Source: an uncultured Clostridia bacterium
GTDB lineage: Bacteria; Bacillota; Clostridia; Oscillospirales; Oscillospiraceae
NCBI GenBank assembly: GCA_947164825.1
Contig: CAMUYE010000004.1
Location: 1-55,268, forward strand
Length of the DNA: 55,268 bases
Direction: 5' to 3'
In this document: piece after piece, positions 1 through 8,578 of the stretch
Layout of the letters: each line of letters starts with the position of its first letter
Numbering within the stretch: the first letter of the stretch is position 1
The notes under the pieces: model-generated
The model's database searches: none
What the model was told of the DNA's origin: nothing
The model's input: the letters and a program-made list of their open reading frames with translations, nothing else
Program-made: the position numbers and the translations under genes

Positions 1-254
1 TTGCCATCTTTCCGTTTTGAGTAACCGATTTTTAAGAACTTGTTTTGAAAATCTTCTGCTGTCATGCCTGAACCATCATCAAGAACACACATCGTGTTAT
101 TCTCGCGATCAATTTCAATCCAGACATTTTTTGCATCAGCATCCCAAGAGTTTGAGATGGCTTCGCCGATTACAGTAACAATATTTCTATACAAATTTCT
201 GCCCAAATGATTTAGAACGCTCAAGGAAATGTTGAAGTTGAATTGGTTACTCAT
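1..254 (-). CDS. GHKL-type ATP-binding protein, N-terminal part (cut by window edge)
   Basis: Reading leftward from an ATG at 254, about 84 residues are visible before the window ends. The start is MSNQFNFNISLSVLNHLGRN. An N-box-like EAISNSWDADA and a G1-box-like DDGSGM follow, which together define the HSP90/gyrase B/MutL (GHKL) ATP-binding fold. ATPases of this MutL/MORC-like type are known as partners of DNA methyltransferases, Vsr and restriction nucleases in some prokaryotic gene clusters. It starts 12 bp after the stop of the C5 methyltransferase upstream and is very likely in the same operon. The C-terminal effector part is not visible, so its exact role (ATP-gated nuclease partner or clamp) is inference. 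Confidence 0.75.
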   Translation of the reverse strand, partial: MSNQFNFNISLSVLNHLGRNLYRNIVTVIGEAISNSWDADAKNVWIEIDRENNTMCVLDDGSGMTAEDFQNKFLKIGYSKRKDG

Positions 255-266
255 ATCAAAACACCC

Positions 267-1316
267 TTATATCTCTATGTTATTCTCTTGTAAGTGCCCA
301 ATAATCGACAGACCTATTACTTGTCCTAGTCGCACTGGGACTGCATTTCCAATATGCCTTGAAATATCCCGCATTACAAACCCTCTTTCAGGATCAACAA
401 AATCATAGTCCCTTGGAAAAGTCTGAAGGATTGCTCCTTCGCGAAGAGACAACGCTCGATCCTGTTGCGGGTGGCCAAACCTTCCAGTGCCATAGTTGTA
501 AAACTGAGTTGTTATAGTTGGGCCAATCTGTTCCCATGTCATCCGGCCGTAAACAGACGCATAGGTTGTCCCACTATCTTTTTTGTGGCAAGCGCACCTC
601 AGTTCCTCAGGCCAGTCATGCCATGTCCCACCTGGAACGGATGCTCTTATCCTCTGTAGGTTTATCTGTGACAGAGCAGATGAACGATGAAGCGGGTCAT
701 CCGGATTGACAGCCCCCGCCTCCAGAGCGGGAAGATCAGCAATAAAATCTCGCACATGGACATTTTGTGGATTATGTGTTGGTGCTATTAATTCTATCTG
801 CCCCAACTGAGAGCCGACAAGGACGAAACGTCTCCTCGTTTGTGGTATTCCATAATTCGGGCAATATACTACTTGGGCATTGTAGTGATAATGGTTTCGC
901 TCAAGTAAAGCTATAAATTCTCTATATACATCTGTCTCTCTTATTTGTGGAACATTTTCCATTGAAATCACGTCAGGATGAGTTTCCTCAATTAGACGGC
1001 CAAATTCCAAAAGCAAATTGTATTTTTCATCATTGATATTGGCCTGCCCCATTTTGAACCTCATTTGTGAGAACGGCTGACAAGGGGCGCATCCGACAAG
1101 CACTCGTGTTGTATTGTCATTATATAAATTATTAAGCTCTCCACCGAGAACTTCTCTAACATTTCTTATATGATAAGGCACATGATTATTGTGCTCATAG
1201 GCATACTGGCAGGTCGGATCCAGATCAAATCCAGCAACAACATTTATCCCTGCTTGAATCAATCCGCAAGTTAACCCGCCGACGCCGCAGAACAAGTCAA
1301 TTGCTTGTACTGGCAC
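267..1316 (-). CDS. DNA (cytosine-5)-methyltransferase, single domain
   Basis: A 349-residue enzyme that transfers a methyl group from S-adenosylmethionine to C5 of cytosine in a specific site. Visible motifs are I (DLFCGVGG near the N-terminus), IV (GCAPCQPFS with the catalytic Cys), VI (MENV), VIII (QTRRR) and X (GNAVP). The start is a GTG at 1314-1316, preceded at good distance by AGGAGGTG. An overlapping ATG two bases upstream is out of frame. Length is normal for a stand-alone type II enzyme. It lies 18 bp after the Mrr-like gene and 12 bp before the GHKL ATPase, so all three appear co-transcribed. The region before motif IX (CHKKDS, SVYGRMTW) resembles the second C5 domain of the fused enzyme at 6109-8469, which may indicate a related target. 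Confidence 0.93.
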   Translation of the reverse strand: MPVQAIDLFCGVGGLTCGLIQAGINVVAGFDLDPTCQYAYEHNNHVPYHIRNVREVLGGELNNLYNDNTTRVLVGCAPCQPFSQMRFKMGQANINDEKYNLLLEFGRLIEETHPDVISMENVPQIRETDVYREFIALLERNHYHYNAQVVYCPNYGIPQTRRRFVLVGSQLGQIELIAPTHNPQNVHVRDFIADLPALEAGAVNPDDPLHRSSALSQINLQRIRASVPGGTWHDWPEELRCACHKKDSGTTYASVYGRMTWEQIGPTITTQFYNYGTGRFGHPQQDRALSLREGAILQTFPRDYDFVDPERGFVMRDISRHIGNAVPVRLGQVIGLSIIGHLQENNIEI

Positions 1317-1334
1317 ATAATCACCTCCTTGGCC

Positions 1335-2240
1335 TTAGATCTTTTTAAAGTAGTTTTCGTCAATCTCGTATGTTTTGACTTCTTTTACGCCGATACCATA
1401 CTCTGCAATCATATTAATGAAATCTTCTCCGTCGACAAGATCAATTTGTTGCTTTCCAGGACTGGCTGCCTCTTCTCGGGCAGCTTTTGAAAATGTTCCT
1501 GTGGTAATAAGAACGCCCTTTTCAATATTGGTAGTAAGTGAGCCTCTGAAATCACGGACTGCAGGAGCCCCAACAAGACCGCTGTAACGCTTGCACTGAA
1601 AGGCAACGTTGAAACTGAATATTCCGTTGATTTTCAGCTTTCCAGTCCCATCAATTCCACCGTCTCCAGATTTCTTTGTAACCTCAACTTGAGAGAAACC
1701 ACATTCCCGAAGCACTCGCTGTGCCAGTCTTTCAAAACCGTAGGGGTCCATATTTTGAAGGATTTCAGTCAACTTGGCGCGCCATGGTTTGGCTTCGTCA
1801 GGGAACTCCACTTCATCATTATTTGGCTCGTCGTCTTCAGGAGATGCGTTATTGATATCAATTGTCGTGTCGCGCTTTTTATTCTTTGATGTATGAGACA
1901 TTGAGTTGACTGTAGATACGATCTCTTTTTCGTTCAGAGTCCCTACTCCTACATAATCAGGTTTTATTGACCAGACCGAACGCGCACTGTTTTCAATTAC
2001 TCCGAATTTGGCCAAGTAAGTCCTTGCCCACGCAAGTTGGTATGCTAACTCACTAAGATTCGAATTCCCGAGATGCGGGATATCTGCAACTTCATCTGGA
2101 ATTTTTAAATCGGAAATTACTTGATTTAGGATCTCGTCGTTTTTTCCAGAGCCGCCTAGTTTCTTAAGAGCGATTAACGTAGCGGTAAGTAGTTTGTTAT
2201 ATCTTGGGACTCTGGGGTCAATTTTGGATCTCTTATTCAT
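1335..2240 (-). CDS. Mrr-like restriction endonuclease
   Basis: A 301-residue protein with an Mrr-type layout: an N-terminal winged-helix region (about residues 5-95), an acidic and low-complexity linker, then a C-terminal PD-(D/E)xK nuclease domain. The catalytic part reads FERLAQRVLRECGF, then SGDGGIDG (catalytic Asp) and FQCKRY (the Q-x-K end of the nuclease motif). Enzymes of this family cut DNA, often methylated DNA, or act as the nuclease of an R-M pair. The ATG at 2240 is chosen because GGGAGGTG lies 6 bases upstream; an earlier TTG at 2255 would bury that site. It sits directly before a C5 methyltransferase, so it may be that enzyme's partner nuclease. Whether methylation blocks or triggers cutting cannot be read from sequence. 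Confidence 0.85.
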   Translation of the reverse strand: MNKRSKIDPRVPRYNKLLTATLIALKKLGGSGKNDEILNQVISDLKIPDEVADIPHLGNSNLSELAYQLAWARTYLAKFGVIENSARSVWSIKPDYVGVGTLNEKEIVSTVNSMSHTSKNKKRDTTIDINNASPEDDEPNNDEVEFPDEAKPWRAKLTEILQNMDPYGFERLAQRVLRECGFSQVEVTKKSGDGGIDGTGKLKINGIFSFNVAFQCKRYSGLVGAPAVRDFRGSLTTNIEKGVLITTGTFSKAAREEAASPGKQQIDLVDGEDFINMIAEYGIGVKEVKTYEIDENYFKKI

Positions 2241-2297
2241 TTGAGCACCTCCCAAATGATCCGGTATAGGTTAAATCAAAAACTATTGGGTATAGTA

Positions 2298-2400
2298 GCA
2301 AAGTTAGGACCTGCTGCAGGATCTTGTGTTTCCGCTAGATGAATTGAGCAGATATATTGTGTGCCCAACCCCATGGATTTCGCTTAGGTCCTAACTTTGC
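2298..2400. repeat. 103-bp element bounded by perfect 15-bp inverted repeats (MITE-like)
   Basis: GCAAAGTTAGGACCT at 2298-2312 is repeated as its exact reverse complement at 2386-2400. The interior of about 73 bp has no open reading frame. Just inside the left arm is a short palindrome, CCTGCTGCAGG. The element fills the only large gap of the methyltransferase operon, between vsr and the Mrr-like gene. It could be a miniature inverted-repeat transposable element, a remnant of an insertion sequence, or an RNA structure affecting operon read-through. No clear target-site duplication is visible at its borders, which weakens the mobile-element reading. Confidence 0.6.
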
Positions 2401-2417
2401 GACTAACGCTAAACTAT

Positions 2418-2834
2418 TTAACTATCTACAGAAAGAACTGCAAGCTTACTGTCTAAAACCTGACGATTCTTCTTTTTTAGTTCGCATTCCCATATGCGGA
2501 CAACCGTCCAGCCCCTTCTTTCAAAGAGCTCCGTAATCATCTTATCATGTTCAATATTCTTTTCTCTTTTTTTGCTCCAATAATCAGCATTTTCAGCTGG
2601 GCGAGTGTTTCTGCAGTCGTGCCCGTGCCAAAAACAACCATCGACAAAAATTGCGATCCGACGATCTAGAAACACAAAATCCGGGTGGCCTTTCACGTCA
2701 TAGTGTCTCCTCCAACCAGTTATGTGATTGGAGGAGAAATACTGGATCAGCTTTAGCTCGGTGCTTTTGTTGCCAGAAGACCTAACGCCCTTCATTATTT
2801 CAGATCTTTTATCCTTTGAAAATACGTCTGCCAT
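2418..2834 (-). CDS. vsr: Very short patch repair endonuclease (Vsr)
   Basis: A 138-residue protein with the Vsr layout. The N-terminus has the MADVFSKDKRSEIMKGVRS-type start, the catalytic Asp lies in HPDF (near residue 52), the metal-site segment is FVDGCFWHGHDC (about 63-74), and the conserved RIWECEL is near 113. Vsr nicks 5' of the T in T:G mismatches that arise when 5-methylcytosine deaminates, and so repairs the mutational cost of C5 methylation. It follows the 1085-residue enzyme by 16 bp and belongs to the same leftward operon. Its presence agrees with three C5 methyltransferase domains in this operon; which of them makes its target site is unknown. Confidence 0.93.
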   Translation of the reverse strand: MADVFSKDKRSEIMKGVRSSGNKSTELKLIQYFSSNHITGWRRHYDVKGHPDFVFLDRRIAIFVDGCFWHGHDCRNTRPAENADYWSKKREKNIEHDKMITELFERRGWTVVRIWECELKKKNRQVLDSKLAVLSVDS

Positions 2835-2850
2835 AATGAATTGCCATCTT

Positions 2851-5800
2851 TCAGTCGTTATAATTCAGAAGAGCAACCTCACCGCCAACAATACTATGCA
2901 TTATTTCGTCAATTTCAGACACGATCCCCATTTGCGATGCGATCTTATTGAATAAATCTAAAAGCTCTTTTAGATCATCGCGAGTAAAATCGCAGTGCGT
3001 AAACCGATATGAATGAAATTTGAGCCAACAGTCCTTGATTACGTTATATCCTGCAATCGTAAACTTCTGCAAAGAGACAGGGCAATAGATTCGAATGCTG
3101 TTGCCAGTTACTTCATCCCTAACGATAAGTTGCTCATTCTCTTCATCGTAAGGACTCCTCGATGCAGACCTACTATGCTCAAGATGGAACCCCGTCCACA
3201 TCTGCGCAAGCAGCTCGTCGTAGTTAAAACCAAGTACGTTATCGACCGCAGCGTCGTTCTTCTCAAGGATAGCTAACCGCTCGCCGAGTTCCGCGAGACG
3301 AAGAAATAGGCCAGCATCATCAACTATAGGAATTCTTGCGCGGCTTTCCGATTGATTTACTACAAACAGCGCGCCATAAAATTCCTCAAGATATACCTGA
3401 GAGCAGAAAACGGCATAGGAGTAAAACACCATTTTCTTGGCACATTCGGAGTCATCAAGACCAGTTAGCGCGGAGTAGCGCTCAATCAGACTTTGATGAA
3501 TATTGTTTATAACCGCATTTGTGTGAACATCTCGAATGTAGTGATTTAGGTAAATATGACCATTACCCCTGCGGCTCAGGTCGTTGTCAGGGAAATACCA
3601 GCAGAACGAAGTGAACTGCCCAAGTGATTCATCCAAATCCTTTGGTGCATGAGCCAAGGAGAATCCAACCGTATCCGGCAAATCATAAACTGCCTTTATT
3701 TCTGGTCGAACCCTCGCGCCTCCACCGCCAACGCCCGCCTGGTAATCAAAAATAGTTCCCCAGAGCAATGCGTTAGAATTCACAAATGGCCTAAACGAAC
3801 AAGGGCGTATGTTCTCAGCCAAAACGGAATCAAGCTCTTGCCGAGAAGTGCACGTGTTTAATGCATTCTGGAAGGCAAGAATCTTTGATTCAACTACCGG
3901 CTTATCCTGTCCTCCGATCCATTCCTGCGCTTTTATAACTCCTTCACTTGAAATTTCGCGGCTACGACGTTTGAGCATCGGTTGTTTCACATGAGTAAGA
4001 AGAGCTGTCGGAGCCATCTTAGCGCCAGAGCATTGATTTAAAAAGACGCCGGGAGCACCAGTTTCAGTGCTAATTGGCCAGAATTGAGCGTAAAGTTGCT
4101 CATTAAACGGGCGTGATGGCATAAATGAATACATAGCGTCGCTAATCGGAAATGTAATAAAACGACGCATCGTATCTTCAATACTACCATTAAGAATCGC
4201 TTCTTTTTCGCTTCGCCTTTCACGAGATATATCTGCGTAATTTACTTCTGAGGCATTATTGTCTTCGCCATATTTTCTGGTGAGAACAATTATGGCTCGG
4301 CCCTGCATCGTCATGAAGATGCTGTCGCCACGAATTCCCGTCCGAGCATCGGTGTCAATTGCAATCGCCCAAACATTGGAGAAATGCTCGACCAAATACT
4401 TTCTGGCATATTTGTAGGACTCAGCTTCAAGAAAGGAAAGCGGAACGATAAGCGCCAGTACCGAGTGATTATCGGAAGCCAGCAGCTTTTCACAGCTCCA
4501 ACGCAGGAACTGAACAAACGGATTGTTGATTTGCTTCTGAATGTTTTGTCTCCCACGTCGGTTTTCGACCGGCGGTCGGAAATCCTCCATCAAATCAATA
4601 ATCTGCGAAAACTCTTCAGAGACATTACTCCTATTAGAGTCAGAAGACGGTGGATTCCCAATGATCAGTTTCAAAGGACGAGAGGATAATTCTTTAGCTC
4701 GAATCAGCTCTTGTCCCTCGATAGAACTAGCATTTGCATCATCATTCAGAAGATAGTTGCTCAGTGTATTTGCCAAGATAATACTTGGATGCAGATTCTG
4801 CTTTCTGTAATGCTGCTCGACAAGAGACATACGATAGTTAGCAAGCATATATGGTGCAGGAAGGATCTCAAAGCCACAAAGGTTATATGCGCCGTCTCCT
4901 TCGTCGTGGGCCACGATCTGCTCAAGAAAAGAGCCTGTTCCGCAGCAGGGATCAATGATTGTATTGCCGTCATCATATATGGTTGCACCATCAAAATGAT
5001 CGGCCACAACTTTTCCCACAAATCGAACTACAAACTCCGCAAGGAGCTTCGGCGTGTAGAATGCTCCATAGTCAAACCGAGCTTGCTTGTCAAATTTATT
5101 GAAGAACAGTTCGAATAAGCGATGGTAATCAGGATTCTGCAATTGTTGATCGGTCATCTGAACAAAAGACAAGAACGCGATACATTCATCCACCCACTGA
5201 CCAATGAACATACCGTCCCCAGCATGGTCTCTGAGGTAGACCATTAGGTTTCGAAATGGCAAAAGCGCTTCGCCATCTGCGACGTCATTATAGGCATATG
5301 ACCGGATTTTTTCAGCCTTTTGAGTAGGCGTATCCTCGCTTGAGCAGATAACTCTGTGGGCGAACAGGAGACAGAACATAATGACTTGCGCAGTAAAATC
5401 TGCAAAGACTCTTCCTGTTCTAAGTTGAGGATCATTATGGTTATAAACGAGTTCTCTTAAACCGTTTAGAAGCTCAATGATATGATGTTCGTCTTCATTC
5501 ATTGCCTCTTCTATGGTTAAATCTGAGTATTCTCGTATTTCATCAGCCAGGTTTCGAGTGCGAATTGCGACGAGCTCAACCAGCTTTTCTTCGTCGACAC
5601 GTTGTGGAGCGGGGTTAGAGAAAAATTGCTCCATATAAAACCTAAATAGCGGATCAACCGGGAGCCTCGACCAATCTAACGCGTCCATTCGTGCTTTGTC
5701 TATAATCGAGACTACAACCGGCGTTTCGGTAAAACAGAATACGAAATCAATGCCGTCCGTAATGATAAGCTTGTGCCCTAACGTCAGATATCGGTTAATC

Positions 5801-6108
5801 TGATCCCTATACGGGGTAGTATCGAACGGCTCGTTGGATGGACCTTTCGCCTCAATATAGCCGTAAACACCAAGCGAGATGCGATCCTGTATTCTCCAGT
5901 CAGGCCGCCCCATTCTTCCTTGATTTCTCGGCTCAAGAATGATGTCGAAAGTACCTGCCGGGTTCAAGTCATGCGCTATCCTCCTAAACATTTCATGCAT
6001 AGGGACGCGAAAAGAAAGCTCCGCTGTGTGCTGTCCTCCATGAAGAGCAGCTCTGTATTCGTTTTGGTAAGCCCGCAAATAAGCTCTAACGCTCGCATCA
6101 AACGGCAT
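2851..6108 (-). CDS. Type IIG-like restriction enzyme: PD-(D/E)xK nuclease fused to N6-adenine methyltransferase
   Basis: A 1085-residue protein. Near the N-terminus PD (69-70) and EAK (86-88) form a PD-(D/E)xK nuclease core. A helical region follows, then the adenine methyltransferase with a motif X-like GAFYTPKLLAEFVV (348-361), motif I DPCCGTGSF (386-394) and motif IV NPPS (485-488). The C-terminal 500 residues would be the target-recognition part. This order is that of single-chain type IIG/IIL enzymes that both cut and methylate. Motif IV normally ends in an aromatic residue (NPPY/F/W); here it is Ser, so methylation activity should be treated as likely but not certain. No helicase domain is seen, unlike type ISP enzymes. 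Its ATG directly follows the TAA of the fused C5 enzyme, suggesting coupled translation. Confidence 0.82.
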   Translation of the reverse strand: MPFDASVRAYLRAYQNEYRAALHGGQHTAELSFRVPMHEMFRRIAHDLNPAGTFDIILEPRNQGRMGRPDWRIQDRISLGVYGYIEAKGPSNEPFDTTPYRDQINRYLTLGHKLIITDGIDFVFCFTETPVVVSIIDKARMDALDWSRLPVDPLFRFYMEQFFSNPAPQRVDEEKLVELVAIRTRNLADEIREYSDLTIEEAMNEDEHHIIELLNGLRELVYNHNDPQLRTGRVFADFTAQVIMFCLLFAHRVICSSEDTPTQKAEKIRSYAYNDVADGEALLPFRNLMVYLRDHAGDGMFIGQWVDECIAFLSFVQMTDQQLQNPDYHRLFELFFNKFDKQARFDYGAFYTPKLLAEFVVRFVGKVVADHFDGATIYDDGNTIIDPCCGTGSFLEQIVAHDEGDGAYNLCGFEILPAPYMLANYRMSLVEQHYRKQNLHPSIILANTLSNYLLNDDANASSIEGQELIRAKELSSRPLKLIIGNPPSSDSNRSNVSEEFSQIIDLMEDFRPPVENRRGRQNIQKQINNPFVQFLRWSCEKLLASDNHSVLALIVPLSFLEAESYKYARKYLVEHFSNVWAIAIDTDARTGIRGDSIFMTMQGRAIIVLTRKYGEDNNASEVNYADISRERRSEKEAILNGSIEDTMRRFITFPISDAMYSFMPSRPFNEQLYAQFWPISTETGAPGVFLNQCSGAKMAPTALLTHVKQPMLKRRSREISSEGVIKAQEWIGGQDKPVVESKILAFQNALNTCTSRQELDSVLAENIRPCSFRPFVNSNALLWGTIFDYQAGVGGGGARVRPEIKAVYDLPDTVGFSLAHAPKDLDESLGQFTSFCWYFPDNDLSRRGNGHIYLNHYIRDVHTNAVINNIHQSLIERYSALTGLDDSECAKKMVFYSYAVFCSQVYLEEFYGALFVVNQSESRARIPIVDDAGLFLRLAELGERLAILEKNDAAVDNVLGFNYDELLAQMWTGFHLEHSRSASRSPYDEENEQLIVRDEVTGNSIRIYCPVSLQKFTIAGYNVIKDCWLKFHSYRFTHCDFTRDDLKELLDLFNKIASQMGIVSEIDEIMHSIVGGEVALLNYND

Positions 6109-8469
6109 TTATTTCTCACCAACTTTCCGATAGCATTCGATGATACTCTGTCCAATCTTTTCTGCAAGAAGCGGTGGTACCGCATTCCCGATCTGTCGCG
6201 CTATATCAACTTTATTCCCTGTAAACACAAAATCCATTGGGAAACTTTGGAGTAGTGCGCCTTCGCGAAGCGAGATACTACGATCCTGGACCGGGTGGCC
6301 AAATTTCCCACGGGTGAAACTATCGAACCGCGCAGTGATTGTAGGCGCTACATCGTCCCAAGCCATGCGTCCGTAAACACTACGGAATCCAATTACTGAG
6401 CTGTCGACTTTATGACAGTCAGCTAGTAATTCTTCGGGAAGATCGTCTCTTCCTTGTCCCTCTTTGATAGCCTGTATTCTCTTGAGGTTCAGTTCGGATA
6501 GCCGGTCTCTTCTGTGGAGTGATATTTCCGGATGATCGGTTCCGTCTGAAGGAGGAGCCGGAAGATTTCCAATCGTATCGCGCACCGTGTGTCGAGCAGC
6601 TACGGGCTCTGGATATTTATAGTGCTCGCCCAGGTCATTTCGCTCACCAACGATAATGTATCGTTTTCTCCGCTGTGGAACTCCATAATCTTGGGCGTCA
6701 AGTAAATCAACGTGCACCTTATATCCTATCTTTTCGACATCTTCAATTAGTTGCTGTAAGATAGTTTTGCCACGCTTTCCAGCAATACCTGTAACGTTCT
6801 CCATGACAAAGTACATTGGATAGAGTTCGTCAATGAGCTTGCCATATTTTAGTACAAGTTCATTACGCTCATCCGTATCGCTTCCGCGCCGTTGGACTGA
6901 GAAGCCTTGGCACGGTGGTCCTCCGGCTAAAAGAAATAATTCACCACGTTGAAGATTGCACTTTTTCAATAGCTCGCCATTCAACATATCTGCGATATCG
7001 GCGGCCTCTGCCGGATGATTAAAGTATTTCTTGTTCGCCTTGATTGTATCAATACAGATCTGATCAATATCAAAGCTAAGAAGAATATTAAAACCTGCAC
7101 GTTTGAGCCCAAGCCCAAGACCTCCCGCACCGCAAAAGCTATCGATACAGGTATATTTCGTTGCCTTGGCAGCTTGATCTTTCATCTTAATTCCCGCTAT
7201 GACGCTGGAAAAAGAACTGCTCACCGGTTCGTCAATAGATTGCGGGCTAGCGGCTATCTCGTCGGCTGTGGGCTCTGTGGACAGAAGCTCAATCAGAATA
7301 TTTGCAGCAATTGCCGAAGAGAGCAACGGCGGTACAGCTTCTCCAATCTGCCGATAAATATCGTCGGACTTGCCGGTGAATTCAAAACCATTCGGAAAGC
7401 TTTGAAGAAGCGCTGCTTCTCTTGCTGTTAGTCCACGATCTTGTTCTGGATGCGTGTATCGACCGCTGGCTGGGTTTCTAGCATAATGAGTGATAGTGAT
7501 AGACGGCTTATCCCAATACAAGCGCCCATATACGTCGTAAAAGCCCCTTACCCTATCTAGACATTCAGGTCCGACACCCTCCGGCCTGCTACCGCCGTCG
7601 TGGGGAACCTGTCTAATGACGTCAATAGTGCTTTGCTTGTGAGCCGCGCTTTTATGCATTGGATCGTTAGGATCAGCAACGCCAGCAGCAACCGGAGGCA
7701 ATTTCGAGATTGCATCACGGACAGTTCGATATTCATTCGGCGTTAGGTAGCCTTCTGGCAAAAGGAACTCCTTCTTCATGCCGATTACTATTGTTCTGAA
7801 GCGATCTTGCGGAACGCCAAACGCCGCAGCGTTATAAATGTGCTCTTTTACTGTATAGCCCAGTTGCTGATAGCTTTTCTTTGCCGCAGAAAAATAGCGC
7901 CAGTACTTTTGAGATAAAAACTCGGGCACATTTTCCATGACAATGACATCTGGCATAATTTTCCCAACAATTGTTGCGAAAGCCATGACGAGGCTATTTC
8001 GAACGTCGTCTTCTTCGTCCCAATGCCTCTTTCGATGAGATGAAAAACCCTGGCATGGTGCGCAACCAATCAAGATGGTGGGCTTATTAGTGTCAAAACC
8101 TATGCTCTCGAGGAGAGTTTCGAGTGCACCTTCTTCATTTGCCAGTCGAACGATGTCTTCGTGGATCACAGGAGTGTCGAAGTTTCGGCTATATGTCTGT
8201 GCGGATATTTGGTTGATATCGCAGCCGCCGAGCATCTTAAATGTCGGAATAACGGTATTAAGCGCTGCAAATCCCAGAGATGTTCCACCTGCTCCACTAA
8301 AAAAGTCAAGGACTTGAATAGGATTGTTATAATAAGAGCTGCTTGTAAGGGGCATAAACTCAGAAAGTGACTCTTGAACCTCTTTTACAAGTAGAGATTT
8401 AAGAGCACGAAAATTCCTGACACCCCATTTATCCCTGTTTAGATTAGCATTCAAAGCGTTGATATCCAT
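6109..8469 (-). CDS. Fused tandem DNA (cytosine-5)-methyltransferase with two complete catalytic domains
   Basis: A 786-residue protein, about twice the usual length. Domain 1 (about 50-395) has motif I DFFSGAGG (55-62), PCQ with Cys139, ENV (179-181), QDRFR (221-225) and GEAVPP (376-381). Domain 2 (about 438-780) has DSFCGAGG (443-450), PCQ with Cys520, ENV (557-559), QRRKR (599-603) and GNAVPP (761-766). A short linker of about 40 residues rich in Ser, Ala and Glu joins them. Both catalytic cysteines and both cofactor motifs are intact, so two activities, perhaps for two sites or two strands of an asymmetric site, are expected. It is the first large gene of the operon, about 110 bp after the Xre gene, and abuts the type IIG-like gene. 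Two methyltransferases in one chain are well known for adenine enzymes but uncommon for C5 enzymes. Confidence 0.92.
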   Translation of the reverse strand: MDINALNANLNRDKWGVRNFRALKSLLVKEVQESLSEFMPLTSSSYYNNPIQVLDFFSGAGGTSLGFAALNTVIPTFKMLGGCDINQISAQTYSRNFDTPVIHEDIVRLANEEGALETLLESIGFDTNKPTILIGCAPCQGFSSHRKRHWDEEDDVRNSLVMAFATIVGKIMPDVIVMENVPEFLSQKYWRYFSAAKKSYQQLGYTVKEHIYNAAAFGVPQDRFRTIVIGMKKEFLLPEGYLTPNEYRTVRDAISKLPPVAAGVADPNDPMHKSAAHKQSTIDVIRQVPHDGGSRPEGVGPECLDRVRGFYDVYGRLYWDKPSITITHYARNPASGRYTHPEQDRGLTAREAALLQSFPNGFEFTGKSDDIYRQIGEAVPPLLSSAIAANILIELLSTEPTADEIAASPQSIDEPVSSSFSSVIAGIKMKDQAAKATKYTCIDSFCGAGGLGLGLKRAGFNILLSFDIDQICIDTIKANKKYFNHPAEAADIADMLNGELLKKCNLQRGELFLLAGGPPCQGFSVQRRGSDTDERNELVLKYGKLIDELYPMYFVMENVTGIAGKRGKTILQQLIEDVEKIGYKVHVDLLDAQDYGVPQRRKRYIIVGERNDLGEHYKYPEPVAARHTVRDTIGNLPAPPSDGTDHPEISLHRRDRLSELNLKRIQAIKEGQGRDDLPEELLADCHKVDSSVIGFRSVYGRMAWDDVAPTITARFDSFTRGKFGHPVQDRSISLREGALLQSFPMDFVFTGNKVDIARQIGNAVPPLLAEKIGQSIIECYRKVGEK

Positions 8470-8578
8470 TACGCTTCCTCAACTTTCCTACAGCTTTTTA
8501 AGCAAGTTATTCATAGTAGAACGATTTAAAAGTGGCAAGACTGTCGACGTACCTATACTGAAAAACCCAAAGCGACAG

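Noticed and set aside
2851..6108. Type ISP or BREX PglX reading of the 1085-residue enzyme
   Set aside because: No helicase domain is present, and no other BREX genes (brxL, pglZ, brxC) are nearby.
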